Source: Monosporascus cannonballus
Taxonomy: Eukaryota > Ascomycota > Sordariomycetes > Xylariales
Direction: 5' to 3'
Length of the DNA: 64,000 bases
NCBI GenBank assembly: GCA_004154925.1
Contig: QJNS01000001.1
Coordinates: 496,001 to 560,000, forward strand
Positions 36,137-46,646 of the stretch are shown piece after piece (position 1 is the first letter of the stretch; the number at the start of each line of letters is the position of its first letter). The position numbers and the translations under genes are program-made. The notes below the pieces were generated by a model that was not told the origin of the DNA, did not search any database, and was given only the letters and a program-made list of their open reading frames with translations.

Positions 36137-39100
36137 ATTTAAAGTTTTATTCGTTTAATTAAGGCATATATTAATTAATCAACTATTATTACAACGATAT
36201 AAGTCCCATATTAGTTATAATGATCGAAATACGCCAATAATAATAATGGCGACCGTACCGTTAACGTTTTCCGTTATTTATAAAAAACCTAAGGATTAAA
36301 ATCATTTTAAAGGCGAATTCCAATTTAAAGAATATACGTTTAATATTTAGAATTATATCGATCCTAATTAAACTTTTTAGTAAATTATTAAATTTATAAA
36401 ATCTAATATAACTTTTTATTTACCAAAACGAATCCGTTATACGAGACGAATTAATATCTTAAGCAGTTTTTCGTTTACATTCATATCTTTCGAAAAAATT
36501 ACTAAAAAAATCGATTATACCAGTTACCTTATGAATATTTTTAAAATAACGACCGAAAATAAATAAACATACAATTAGGATTTTACGGCGTATATTTATA
36601 AAGATTGGAAATATGATACCTTATGCAAAAGCATTAACGACCTTACGAAATAAATCTTACAGTCGGTATTTCCAGTAATTTAAAAAACTAGCTTATTTTT
36701 AAGAAAAAACTTACGAAAATGGTACGTTAACTTAGGCGAATTCTGCAAAGTATACGATAGCAAACTATTAATTAATACCTAACGGAAATATTGCGAATAA
36801 ATAAAATAAGATTCGAAATTAATAAAGAAATTAAACAAATAAATCGTACAATAGCAAGAAATTATGGCCTAAAATAATAATATAGTGTTCCGTAAATAAA
36901 AATAATAATCGTATAGGTTAACGATTTATACAGAATATTAGCCTTTATTATCGGAATTTAAATAATTATTTTTTAAATAGTAAAAAAGGCCGAAATTAAT
37001 AATAATACAATTAATTCTTAAAAAATAATAATAATTCTATTAAATTATTAGAATATAACCAACTTACAATAATCGTTAAAAATATTAATATAACGTTTTT
37101 AACGTTTTACAAAATATTTATAAATTTTCTTAATTACAACGATCTTAATTAAGAAAATCTCAAAAATATTAATTTTTAACCGTAAGAAAGGACTTTAAAT
37201 CGTAAGCCGAAACGAAGTAACCGTAAAGGTTCTTATACGGACCAAAATAATAATACGCGAAAATATCAGGAATTAAACGTATAAGGTACCCGTTATAAAG
37301 CGTACTTAATTAATTATTATATATTATTTAATTATTATTATATATTCCTTAAAAAAACCTTAAAAGGTTTCCGTTTTAACGATAATATAATAACATATAT
37401 TTAAGGAAGAATTTCCGCCGGTTAATCTTTAAAGAAAAAAATCGACTGTTTTTTAAAGATTATGGAAAAATTTATTATATAAAAGATAAATTAATTCCTA
37501 AAGGGGGAATATCAAATATTAATATATTTTTTAATTATTAATTAATATAACGTTATAAACATTTTATTTTACCCCTCAAGGAATTTAATTATTTTGAACT
37601 TAAAATTCACCATATATATTTTTAATTTAATTAGTAAATTCTTAAATTTTAAATTTACCTTATTAAATAATAAGGTGTACGTAAGTAATAATTTTGTTCC
37701 GATTACGGGGTACGGAAAGGTCAATATAATTCTTCAAAGTTTTAGCGGTACAAAAGCGTTACGTTTATATGACGTAATATATTGCGAAAATTTCGTATAT
37801 AATTTGATACTTTTCCAGTAGTTCCGGAAAACAACTTATTAATAGCATAATTAAAAAATTAATATTTTATTTGAAATAAATATAGTTAAGTAGTTATTAT
37901 GTTAATAAATAAATTTATTTAATTCGTTATCGAAAATATTGGCGCAATAAATATTTATATAATTTTAATAATTTATAAACGAAACGTTAATTCGTAAGTA
38001 ATAAAATTATTACGAATCGATAACGGTATTATATAGTACCTAAAATTAAAATATTTAAAACCCGAAGTAATTATTTAATTAAAATTTTATACGAAAGAGC
38101 TTTGGCTAAAGGGTTTTATAATAGTTAAATATTAAGTATATAGTAAGGCGAAAGTTAAAAGGGTAATACGCCGCAAGCAAAAAAGGGAATATTTCGATTA
38201 AAATAAAGAATTATCATCGGTTTTATAAATTTTGATGAAAAATTTAAAGGATATAAATATGTTATGTTTGTTACCGATAGATACTAAGGTTTTATTTAGA
38301 ATATTTATTTTAAAAACCGAAAGTAAAATATATTATTTATAACGTTTCGATATTTCTTAAAAGTTTTAAAAAATTAAGAAAAGGTTTTCCTATAGGTAAT
38401 CGAATACGATAACGAAATCCTAAAAACCTATTAGTTTCGAAATATATTTTAGTTGCTTTTTTTAATATTATATATCTAAGTTTAAAACGGGGTGAGTAAA
38501 ACGTTTAAGAGATATCATTAAGGAAAAAACGATTATAATGCGAAATAATGTTAAGTTATTTCTATTCTTAATCGTATATATCCTTTAAGTAGTAATATAT
38601 TTATATAATTGTATTTCTAAATACGTAATTCTTTGAGCAAAGATTATACGAAATTTATTATATTTACTTGGTATATAAAAATAACATTATAATAATTACC
38701 CTCATAAAAATATAAAGATTTTAGAAATTAAACCCTAAAACATAAATTAGTTATTTTTATCGATTACCGATTTATGAATATTTACGAAATTTCGAACCTA
38801 TTAACTAATAAATTTATTATTATTTAAAATATATAATTTAATAAGAAAATTATTTTTTTTTAGCTTATATCAAAAATTTAAAAAACAATTTTGTGTATAT
38901 TATAAAAAAATGTAAAAGATATTGGGCTAAGTAAAAATATATAATTAAAATAATAACTATTTAATTATATATACTAAAAGGATAAAAATTTAAATAAAAT
39001 AATTTAATTACCGGCTAAATAAAAAAATTAATTTTAAAAAGATATTAACATAAAATAGATACGGAATAGAGAAGAATAAGCTTATTCGTAAAGGATTAAT

Positions 39101-41227
39101 TAACCTTATATAATTATTATATTCGAATTATTTCCGTTTTTTAAATTATTACTGTTAATAACGTTTACCTTAATAATTATTATGATTATTATGCCGACGA
39201 AAAAAATAAAAGTAGCTTCAGGTTTTTTTATGTTATTTAACCCAGAATAACGGTAAAAAATGAAAGTACCTTACGGGTTGTAAATAAAAACTTCTTATAT
39301 GTTCCGTATTAAAAGGGTATTATCCGAAAGGAATACAAAATGTAAGAAATCGTATTTAATGTAGGACGTTTAACCTTTTTTATAAGTACGTACGATAACC
39401 GGCCGGTAAGTTACGGAAATTTAAGGAAATTAATTATCCGGAACTTACGTTATTTTAATTAAACAAATAATACTATTTTGATATATAAAAAGGTATTTAA
39501 GTTATAAAATCAGATATATAGGCGTAATTTATTATTACCGCCGTAAGGCCATAAAAAACTAAATATATATCTATTAAAAGAAATATTTTATAAAACCGAA
39601 AAGGGTTATTTATAAAGCTATAAGGAAATATAATTCTAAAAAGCCGATAATTAAATTTTGACTAAAAAGAAATAGGTTTTAGGATATATATAAATATATG
39701 TTTATGAGTTTAATAAACATGGTTAATTTAAAAATATAAAGCTTATTTTATTATATAAAATAATTAATAACTTAAAATGGTTTATAACGATATATACGTA
39801 ATTACCCTTATTAGAAAATCGTTTTGAGCTTTAATCGTTATTACGGTTAAGTTCGATTTAAGATTTAAATAATATAATATTATAAAAGCCTTTATAAATG
39901 CTAATTTACTTTACGAAATATATATAAAAATGCCTTTAAAATATTTATAACGTAATAGGATTTTCTTAATTAGGAAGGTATTATATTAATTAAAAGTATT
40001 ACTTTTTTTAAAATAGAAAAACTTTATTAAAACGTTTAAAAAATTAAGATTTAATTCCGTTCCTTACGAACCTCATTATTTTATTCGTTAAAAGATATTT
40101 ATTTTTTATGCACAATATTATTATAATATATTATAAATAAAATTAAACCTTTATCGATTAATTAATTTAATAAATATAAGACCCGTATATCCCAATAAAA
40201 GATCAGGATTTATAATAATTTTTCGATATCGAAATAATTCAAAATAAATTTATTAAGAAAATTTAGTTATTTTAATCAGATTTTATAGATAAATTAATTA
40301 ACTTAATATTTAAAAAAAGCTTAAATAGTTTTTCAAAAATACTTATAACTGTTATTAAGTTATTGCCAAATCTTAATCTAAATTATTTAAGCTTTATTAC
40401 TAAATATTTAAAAAATCAGTTCTATTTTTTTCGAAATAATTAATACATAACCTAATATATCCTTTACGGTATTCCGATATGTTTGATTTAATTTGAACCC
40501 TAATAATGTATATTATAAAGCTATTAACCAAATTATATTATACTTAATCGAAATTAAAGCAGTAACGTTATATTTCGGGGGTAAAGATTTATTAAATATT
40601 TAAAATAACGCTTTTTTTACAAATAATTTAATGGATTAAAAAAATTTTACGTTTACGTTATAAAGTTTTTTAGAAAAATAATAAAATAACGGGCAAATAA
40701 ATAAAATATAATAATTATTTTTATAATAAAAATGGAGTTATTATTTTTTATATAAGTTATAAAGAAAATTTTATTTAGTTTTTGATTAATTAAAAAATTA
40801 AAAATTATTTTAAATATAAAACCGTTAAATATATAATATTATAATTAATAAATTATACGGCTTATTAATACCGATATTACTTTATTAATAATAGAATTAA
40901 AGTATATAAATATATATAATTATTAATTACGATAAACCGTAAAAAAGGATTTAATTAAAATAAAGTATACGCTTACGGACGATATATTAGCTAACCGTAT
41001 AACAAAAACCTTATTACGCGAACCTTTTAAGCATTTTAGAAAATAATTAGGATTAATAAATATTACAGAAGCCCTTAATTAACGGAAAAACGCCTTGCGA
41101 AAAATTTTAAAGACAAAATTAACTAATTAAAAATATTTAATCGTCGGAAAAAAGGTGGTATGGATAATTATAGCTTTAGGAGTTGTAATAATTAATACCG
41201 TGAATACTTTAAGATGTTAAAGGGGTA
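36137..41227 (+). pseudogene. Copia gag-pol pseudogene
   Basis: A 75-codon open piece at 37594-37821 carries the protease-to-integrase linker signature (VPITGYGKVNIILQ, then LRLYDVIYCENFVYNLIL). The integrase core is seen at 38261-38284 as VMFVTDRY, with its catalytic Asp. The RT thumb-side block at about 39925-40140 reads IYIKMPLKYL, then IRKVLY and LKVLLFLK, aligning with the Copia LYGLKQ-type region. RNase H follows to about 41050. This order separates it from Gypsy. Stops are numerous. Confidence 0.8.
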
Positions 41228-41381
41228 TGTCGGTTAGCAGGGAGTAATCTAGTACCCCATATACGGAAAATTCCCTTTGATCGGAACATATATGTTCCGG
41301 GACTAGGTTACCTTAAAGTGCAGTGCGCCTTTTAGAGCACCTGCAACTAGTTATCAATACACACACAACTGATGTCCCTTA

Positions 41382-41421
41382 ACCTTGGACCCCACATAAT
41401 GAATAACTCTAATAATGAATA
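41382..41421 (+). repeat. Left terminal inverted repeat (partner 43172-43211)
   Basis: Starts ACCTTGGACCCCACATAATG. The right repeat in reverse starts ACCTCGGACCCC. Forty bases align with three differences, each C versus T, as RIP would leave. Confidence 0.9.
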
Positions 41422-41449
41422 GGGAAAACATACCTAAAATCATAATAAC

Positions 41450-43092
41450 CTACATATTCCAAAACCTTTTAATAACGTAATAGCGTATTTCTTAATAAAA
41501 TAAAACTATTTAAGCTATTTAGTTTTATGTTGCTTTTTTTAATAAGCTGTTTTTTAATATAACTGGTAATTAGAACCTAATCGTTAGCCTTTATAGGCTT
41601 TAAACGTTTAATAATTTTATTCTTAGCTAACTTAATATTTAATAAATTCGCAAAAATCTTATTCGGTTACTTAATAATAATTTAACGTTTACGATCTTCG
41701 TATTTTTCGAATTTCGTTCGCAGGAATTAATTATTATGGCAGAAAATAACGTTTTCGGTATTAAGATTATTAAGCTTTTTAACAATTTTAATTACTACCT
41801 TTTTTATATCGCAAAACGCCTTCGCCTAATTACGTAAAGTTGTTCGCATATTTTTTTATAACTTTAATGCCGTATAAAGAATATATACGATTTCGTTTTA
41901 GTTAATAATTATTTGTTCCGGGGGTATTTTCGGCTTAAGGGTTAGTTAAGATATTATTTCGGGATCCTTTAATATTATTTCGGGTTTAAAAGAAAATAAG
42001 CCGGTATAACGTTATCTATTTTTAATATTTTTATCGTTAAAGGCAGTCTCGGCAACTTTGCGATACATTTTTAACATACGGCATTTATATTTGGGAAATA
42101 TTACGAATAATTAGCCGGTTTTCCGCAAAACGATACGATATTTCTTTTTAAATACGGAAAATACGGTAACGTTAAATAGCTAAAAGTTACCATCCGAATA
42201 AAGTAAAAAATATATAAGGATAATTTTATTTTCAAATTATTTTTACATAAAATTAAAAGATACGTATATAATATAGTTATTTAAGATAAGTAACCGCCAT
42301 TTATTATAAAAACGGGGCTTAATTTCCGAAAAAAAAGATTTTAACCATTTTAACATAATAACGTTATTAATTTACCCTTTCGGAATTAATGTATATTTAG
42401 CGGTTTCGATATTTTCGGGTAATTATTATTTTTGAATAGTAAAACTATTAAAAATATATACGACCGTATCTTTTTCGTATATAAAGCCGATATATTTAAG
42501 GATAAATACCTATAATGTTACCTCCGATTTTCTAAGTTTCGCATAAGCCGTTTCCGAAAATCCTATAACCGTTTCATTAGCTTATTCCTTTTCTTAAATG
42601 CCCGTTTCATTTATATTATATTCGTTCGTAAGCTTAATTTTATATTTGATTCGGACAGCGGTAAAGAAAAAAAAATTCGCAGATATCGTCGCGATCGCGT
42701 ACCTGTAGGCGGTTCCGGGGCATAATTTGTTTTGTTTTTCATATGTATCTTATTATGGCGTACAATAAAACAATTAATCTAATTTTTCCAGAAAGTCCCT
42801 TTAAGGCTTAATAAGGTTTCTGCCATTTGACGGAGCTATATCTTTATAAGGGCGCGGCCGTATGTTTTTTCGTGTAATATCCAGTTAATAAATTTATCCA
42901 TTTCTTAATCTGACAATTTATATGTTTTAGTTTTGGTTTCGGAACGCGATTTGGAACCATGGACGCGGTATAACAGGGTCGACTAGGGTATATCGAATCG
43001 TAAGTTCGCAAGAGTTTTGGAACCACCTTCCGCCATAAAATTCTTGGCATCCCGAATTCTACGCTTTCGGTCGAAATTCACCATCTTTACCC
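41450..43092 (-). pseudogene. pogo/Fot1-like transposase pseudogene
   Basis: The minus frame starts MVNFDRKRRIRDAKNFMAEG at 43092. An N-terminal DNA-binding helix-turn-helix follows, with STLLYRVHGSKSRSE (about 43000-42940), then a CENP-B-like second helix block. The first catalytic site of the DDE domain lies at 42620-42597 and reads YNINETGI, with Asn in place of the expected Asp. Later parts (about 42500-42300) fit the DDE core. At least four in-frame TAA/TAG codons and some frame changes make it inactive. Transposases of this family cut and paste at TA. Confidence 0.8.
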
Positions 43093-43227
43093 GAAATCAA
43101 TTAACGAAAGGGTTATTAAGTTATTACGGAGTGAAGCTTTAAGGAATGGTTGTTATTGTGAAAAAAAGTCGTATTCATTGTTAGGGTTATTCATTATGTG
43201 GGGTCCGAGGTTATATCTAACAGATGT

Positions 43228-43452
43228 TCCTCCATCCGGTGCTAGTTCCTGCATTATTTTATGCGCCAACGTTCGTATTCAAATTTAGCTTGCTTTGTTG
43301 GGTTTTATTTGTTTTAGTTTTCTTTTTGCATATACGTCAAATTTCGTATTTCAGCGTATTAGCATTACTTTCTTTATTTATATCTTTGTTTTTTCCCCTT
43401 TTATTTATTTTCTTTTATATATTTGACGTTTTTTTAAGCTTTTCTTAATAAT
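43228..43452. other. Viral leader/promoter side, pyrimidine-rich
   Basis: Together with 35847-35968 this is the long intergenic side between the origin and the capsid-like gene. The plus strand is T-rich from about 43290. An open frame of 74 codons (43224-43448) is very hydrophobic, but that is what T-rich DNA gives, so I do not call it a gene. A small membrane movement-type protein cannot be excluded. Confidence 0.4.
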
Positions 43453-44591
43453 ATATTCCGTTATCGTCGTCCTTATTGTCTTTATCCCCGTTATTGCCGT
43501 TATCGTCCCAGGTTTTATCCAAATCGTCGATATGGTATTGTTCGTTATTTTAATTATGCCCGTCGGTATTAACGTATTTTAATTAGTTTTTTTTCGTAAC
43601 GTTAATATACTGCTAGTTATAAGGTTTGGGGTCCTAACTGTACTGAAGGACCGTTATCTTGTAATTTTCGTCCTTTCGATTGTCGTTATCCGTTTTTTTC
43701 TTCCGATAAGAATTTTTTCCCTTATATTTCGTTTCGTTTACGTAGTTTAATTAAAGAATAACGTAAACGTTTTATTTTTTGGTACTGGTTTTCTAACCAG
43801 TTTTACGACGATTACAATCGGTGGCCTAATTATTATCCTTTTCGTTATCATGCTTAAAGGGTGGTTTGGCGGTTATCGTCGTTATTTTAAATATCCGTAC
43901 GTATTTTATCAGTTTGCGCGGATTATAGGTAAAGTTGCGTCAATTAGTTATTATGTCGTAAAATTTATAGAACAAGTTAATAAGATTCGGTACATGCCCA
44001 TTTTTTACATTAGGAATTCGGATTTTGTTTTTTTGATTCCTGGTAATAAAGTTTATCGGTTTGATAATCGGATTACGCGGATTATTATTATTAACGGTGT
44101 TCGTTTAGATTTTGATATTATTACGTTATATAGTTATATTATACGTGTTTTAATTTACGCGCCTGTAATGGGCCTAGTGGCAATATTTTTGTTACCGGTT
44201 TTTTCGGGTATTTATAATTGCCGTAATCCGTTAGGCGTTTTTTGAGTTTTATAGGGGTTACGGATATTTACGCGTCTAATTTTTTACTTGCCGATAATGT
44301 TATTTTGGAACCTATCGAACCTAAGGCTTTTATTTATTGGTTTACTTAGCGCGAGATTAAAAAACGCGTTTTTGTTTATAGGGTTTATAATAGGCGTTTT
44401 ATTTATAGTGTTAATAATTTAGAAAATCGACCTTTTAATATTTACGTTCGAATAATACGAAAGTTAAAATTTAAAAATAACGTTAATAATTTTTACGTAT
44501 TACGGAAAATATTCGGCTTAAATTTAATATTTATTTCTTTATTACGATTTATGTTCTGGTTTGTTTATGAAAAATATATTTCGGCTACTTA
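43453..44591 (+). pseudogene. Capsid-like protein pseudogene of the CRESS virus
   Basis: The frame from about 43453 begins with an Arg/Tyr-rich arm (RRPYCLYPRYCRY and more, 43462-43570). Such arms are typical of capsid N-termini that bind single-stranded DNA and carry nuclear import signals. The probable start codon reads ATA. A frame change near 43850 leads into a 131-codon open piece ending in TGA at 44245, with aromatic and beta-rich segments. A further roughly 115-codon stretch in another frame (about 44253-44591) has one internal TAG. Position opposite Rep and total size suit a capsid gene. I see no family-specific motif beyond the arm, so the call rests on composition and context. Confidence 0.6.
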
Positions 44592-44899
44592 ATTTGTTTA
44601 TGATAAAAGTTCATTCCTAAAATAAAGGTAAATTATTATCGCATAAGTATTCGAGCTCCTAATTTCGGGTTCCTTTTCGGCCTAATATTTTATCGAATGA
44701 ACAATTTGGTTAATTCGAGGTTTTTATTATTATTCTGGAACATATTATTAAATATGCTTAATTTATAATAAGATTTGGGAATATTCGGGCCATATTTTAT
44801 TAAAAGGAATTAGATATTTAATATTCATAATTATCGTTATTTTTTATGTTTTGTAACAATAAATTCAATGCCTTTATTCTATTATCTGGTATTTTTGCA
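44592..44899. other. Region between the convergent viral genes
   Basis: AT-rich, with no clear frame. It corresponds to the short intergenic region where the two viral transcription units would end. The exact 3' end of the Rep-like gene may lie here. Confidence 0.4.
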
Positions 44900-46480
44900 T
44901 TTTTTATTTTTACAAGCAAATGTTTTTATCTTTACTAAAAAGTAATTTCTCTTTATTTATTGTTCGTTTACCTTTGTATATAAACGTATGTTTTCGCTAG
45001 CTAAATATATATAAGGCAGTCCTTAATTTAGGAAAATGCATTTTCCGTACGTAATAATCCGTAACGGAAACCTTTTGTTAATAGTTAAGTATATATTTTT
45101 AATATTTTAGCATCTGCTTAATATATAAGAGTATATAGTTTACTATAATGTATTAATTATGTAATAATAACATAAAAATAGGATTTTATCTTTATGTTAT
45201 ATATATATATAGTTTTAATAAACGTGTCTATATTATTTTATATGTACGGGTGTTTTCGTATATGTAAAGGGATTTTGGTCGAACTATATCAATTTGATTA
45301 ATTTATTTATCGAAAACCCGCGGGTAAATTACTGTGACCTTATTTATGTAAATTCCATTTAATATTAATAATTTTCCCCGTAAAGAGAGGGTTTCCTTAT
45401 GAAATCAGGGAAGGGGGGGCCTTGGAATAGGGGGGTTATGTTATTTAAGGTGTATTTATGTAATCGGAAAACGGGGAGGCCCTTAGTTGAATATTTGTTG
45501 TATAAAAAGATATATCTTTATGGATTAACGCCTTCGAGCCGCCGGTTTCGAAAGGAAAGGAGCGGGGAGGTACCCCCTTTGTAAAGCCGTAGCGGCGACG
45601 GGCAAGATGCTTACCTGGTGGATTTTTTAAGTTTTCTTTAACCTAATCGGAGGCCTCCTTTGGTAGGTTTAATATTCCGTTAAATTTGGGCGGGGTATAT
45701 GTTAGTACTGGAGGTTTAAAGCGGTCGTTTATATAGGAGCGTTTATTGCCGTAATTAAATATTAGCTCTTTACGTGCTTTCGACTTAAAGCGGGACATAA
45801 ATTCGTCCTTATTTGTAATTATCGTCGTTATTAACCAGAAGTTTTCTTTAATTTCTTTTTGTAGTAATTTTGGTTTCGTTATGTCGCCGCCGATATGGGT
45901 TAAATATTTTTTGTTTTCGTAGAGATAACGTTAAGCCGTTAATCTATTGCGTATCCTGGCGATATTTAGGTGGAATCCCTTAATATTAAAGTGGTCTAAA
46001 TTTTTGAGATATTTTTTGCGCCCATTTTTAATTACGTAAAAGTAGGAAATGCCGTTTTGTATTTTTCGCGGAAAACGTAATATTATTAAAAAAATTAAAT
46101 TTGTTAATTTTCGTAATAAACTTTTGTAAGTTTAGATGGCATTTTCGGGTAGGTAAATAAAACGGATTTGGCTACTAATTTAAATCGGCCTATGTTGTCG
46201 ACAAGTGGGTTTTCTAGGATTAGTTCTAGAAAGCTTTCTTTTGTGTTTGGTATAGTTTATACGATATTAGTAATTTCTGCTTCGAGGTCGAAAAAGTTGT
46301 TTGGTTATTTGTTAAAGGGCCAGTTACTTATAGCTGCTTTTGGTGTATTTGGAACGATAAAATTGATAAGTGATTTTGAGTTATCGAGTATTAATACCTA
46401 AGTCGGTATTGCTGCCTGGAATAACTGGCTTAGTAATATGATTTGTGAGGCTATCTTGCGAATGTGGAATTGGTGTTTGG
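44900..46480 (-). pseudogene. Rep-like replication initiator pseudogene (HUH endonuclease plus helicase)
   Basis: Rep nicks the viral origin and unwinds DNA in rolling-circle replication. From right to left on the minus strand: an unusual N-terminal extension of roughly 80 residues (about 46400-46190); motif I read as FTYP at 46157-46146; motif II at 46044-46033 read as YFYV, with Tyr codons where two His are expected (C-to-T); motif III with its Tyr at 45927-45904 (YLYENKKY). An intron at 45614-45332 follows, then the helicase part with a damaged Walker A at 45257-45234 and a possible Walker B near 45150-45130. In-frame TAA/TAG and one frame change near 46110 show it is dead. Geminivirus/genomovirus-like by motif spacing; exact family unresolved. 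Confidence 0.8.
45332..45614 (-). other. Putative Rep intron with an open read-through frame
   Basis: On the minus strand GTAAGC begins at 45614 and the last AG ends at 45332. Joining the flanks keeps the frame of the endonuclease part and of the Walker A part. The intron separates the two domains, as in mastreviruses and genomoviruses. Without splicing, the frame stays open for about 55 more codons to a TAA at 45447-45445, which would give a RepA-like short form. It is longer and more GC-rich than usual. Confidence 0.55.
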
Positions 46481-46617
46481 GTTTATCTTATTGTACATTG
46501 TGGGACACTGGGTTCCTTGATGTCCTTATATATTTGGTTTGTGTTGTTATTTGTTGGTTGGTTTCTCTATATTGGTTTCTTGTTATGTGTGTTGGTTTGC
46601 GTGATTTGGGGTAAGGG

Positions 46618-46646
46618 ACACTACGGCTGAAAACTTTTAATATTAC
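46618..46646 (+). promoter_or_regulatory. Right junction: left hairpin arm, loop and nonanucleotide
   Basis: ACACTACGGCTG (46618-46629) is the left arm. The loop runs AAAACTTTTAATATT to the nick at 46644/46645. TAATATTAC spans 46638-46646, and its AC and what follows belong to element H. Inverted iteron copies GGACAC lie at 46503-46508 and 46616-46621. Confidence 0.8.

Larger units (their letters stand above)
41382..43211 (-). mobile_element. pogo/Fot1-like (Tc1-mariner superfamily) DNA transposon
   Basis: 1,830 bp with 40-bp terminal inverted repeats and TA on both sides (41380-41381 and 43212-43213). It encodes a decayed minus-strand transposase. Size and TA target fit fungal Fot1/pogo elements. 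It is the youngest insertion of this nest. Confidence 0.9.
35974..43222 (+). mobile_element. Ty1/Copia LTR retrotransposon inserted in the viral DNA
   Basis: The target duplication GATGT is perfect (35969-35973 and 43223-43227). LTRs start TGTCGG and end TCTGATA/TCTAACA. Without the nested pogo-like element it is 5,417 bp. Gene order is protease, integrase, RT, RNase H, the Copia order. Heavily mutated and inactive. Confidence 0.9.
41228..43222 (+). repeat. Copia 3' LTR, split by a DNA transposon
   Basis: The LTR occupies 41228-41381 and 43214-43222. These sum to 163 bp, exactly the length of the 5' LTR, once the transposon and one TA copy are removed. The last bases TATATCTAACA match the 5' LTR end. 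Confidence 0.9.
35845..46644. mobile_element. Endogenous CRESS-DNA virus genome (linearised at its origin), interrupted by Copia
   Basis: After removing the Copia element and one GATGT copy, about 3,546 bp remain. They hold a plus-strand capsid-like gene, a convergent minus-strand Rep-like gene with an intron, and an origin region at the two outer ends. TAATATTAC stands at both junctions (35838-35846 and 46638-46646). The segment thus begins with AC and ends with TAATATT, which is how a genome nicked at TAATATT/AC would look. The DNA is visibly less AT-rich than its surroundings. Gene layout is that of geminivirus- and genomovirus-like viruses; family assignment is not certain. A Rep-bearing plasmid is an alternative. 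Confidence 0.85.

Noticed and set aside
42844..43050. 68-codon minus-strand frame as a separate gene
   Set aside because: It is a shifted frame over the pogo-like transposase N-terminus; the neighbouring frame carries the conserved helix-turn-helix residues.
43224..43448. 74-codon hydrophobic protein at the start of the viral right part
   Set aside because: It begins inside the Copia target duplication and its hydrophobicity follows from T-rich DNA; no conserved feature supports it.
45399..45584. 61-codon plus-strand frame
   Set aside because: It is the shadow of the open minus-strand read-through frame in the Rep intron.
46168..46401. 77-codon plus-strand frame
   Set aside because: It is antisense to the N-terminal part of the Rep-like gene, which has the recognisable motif.
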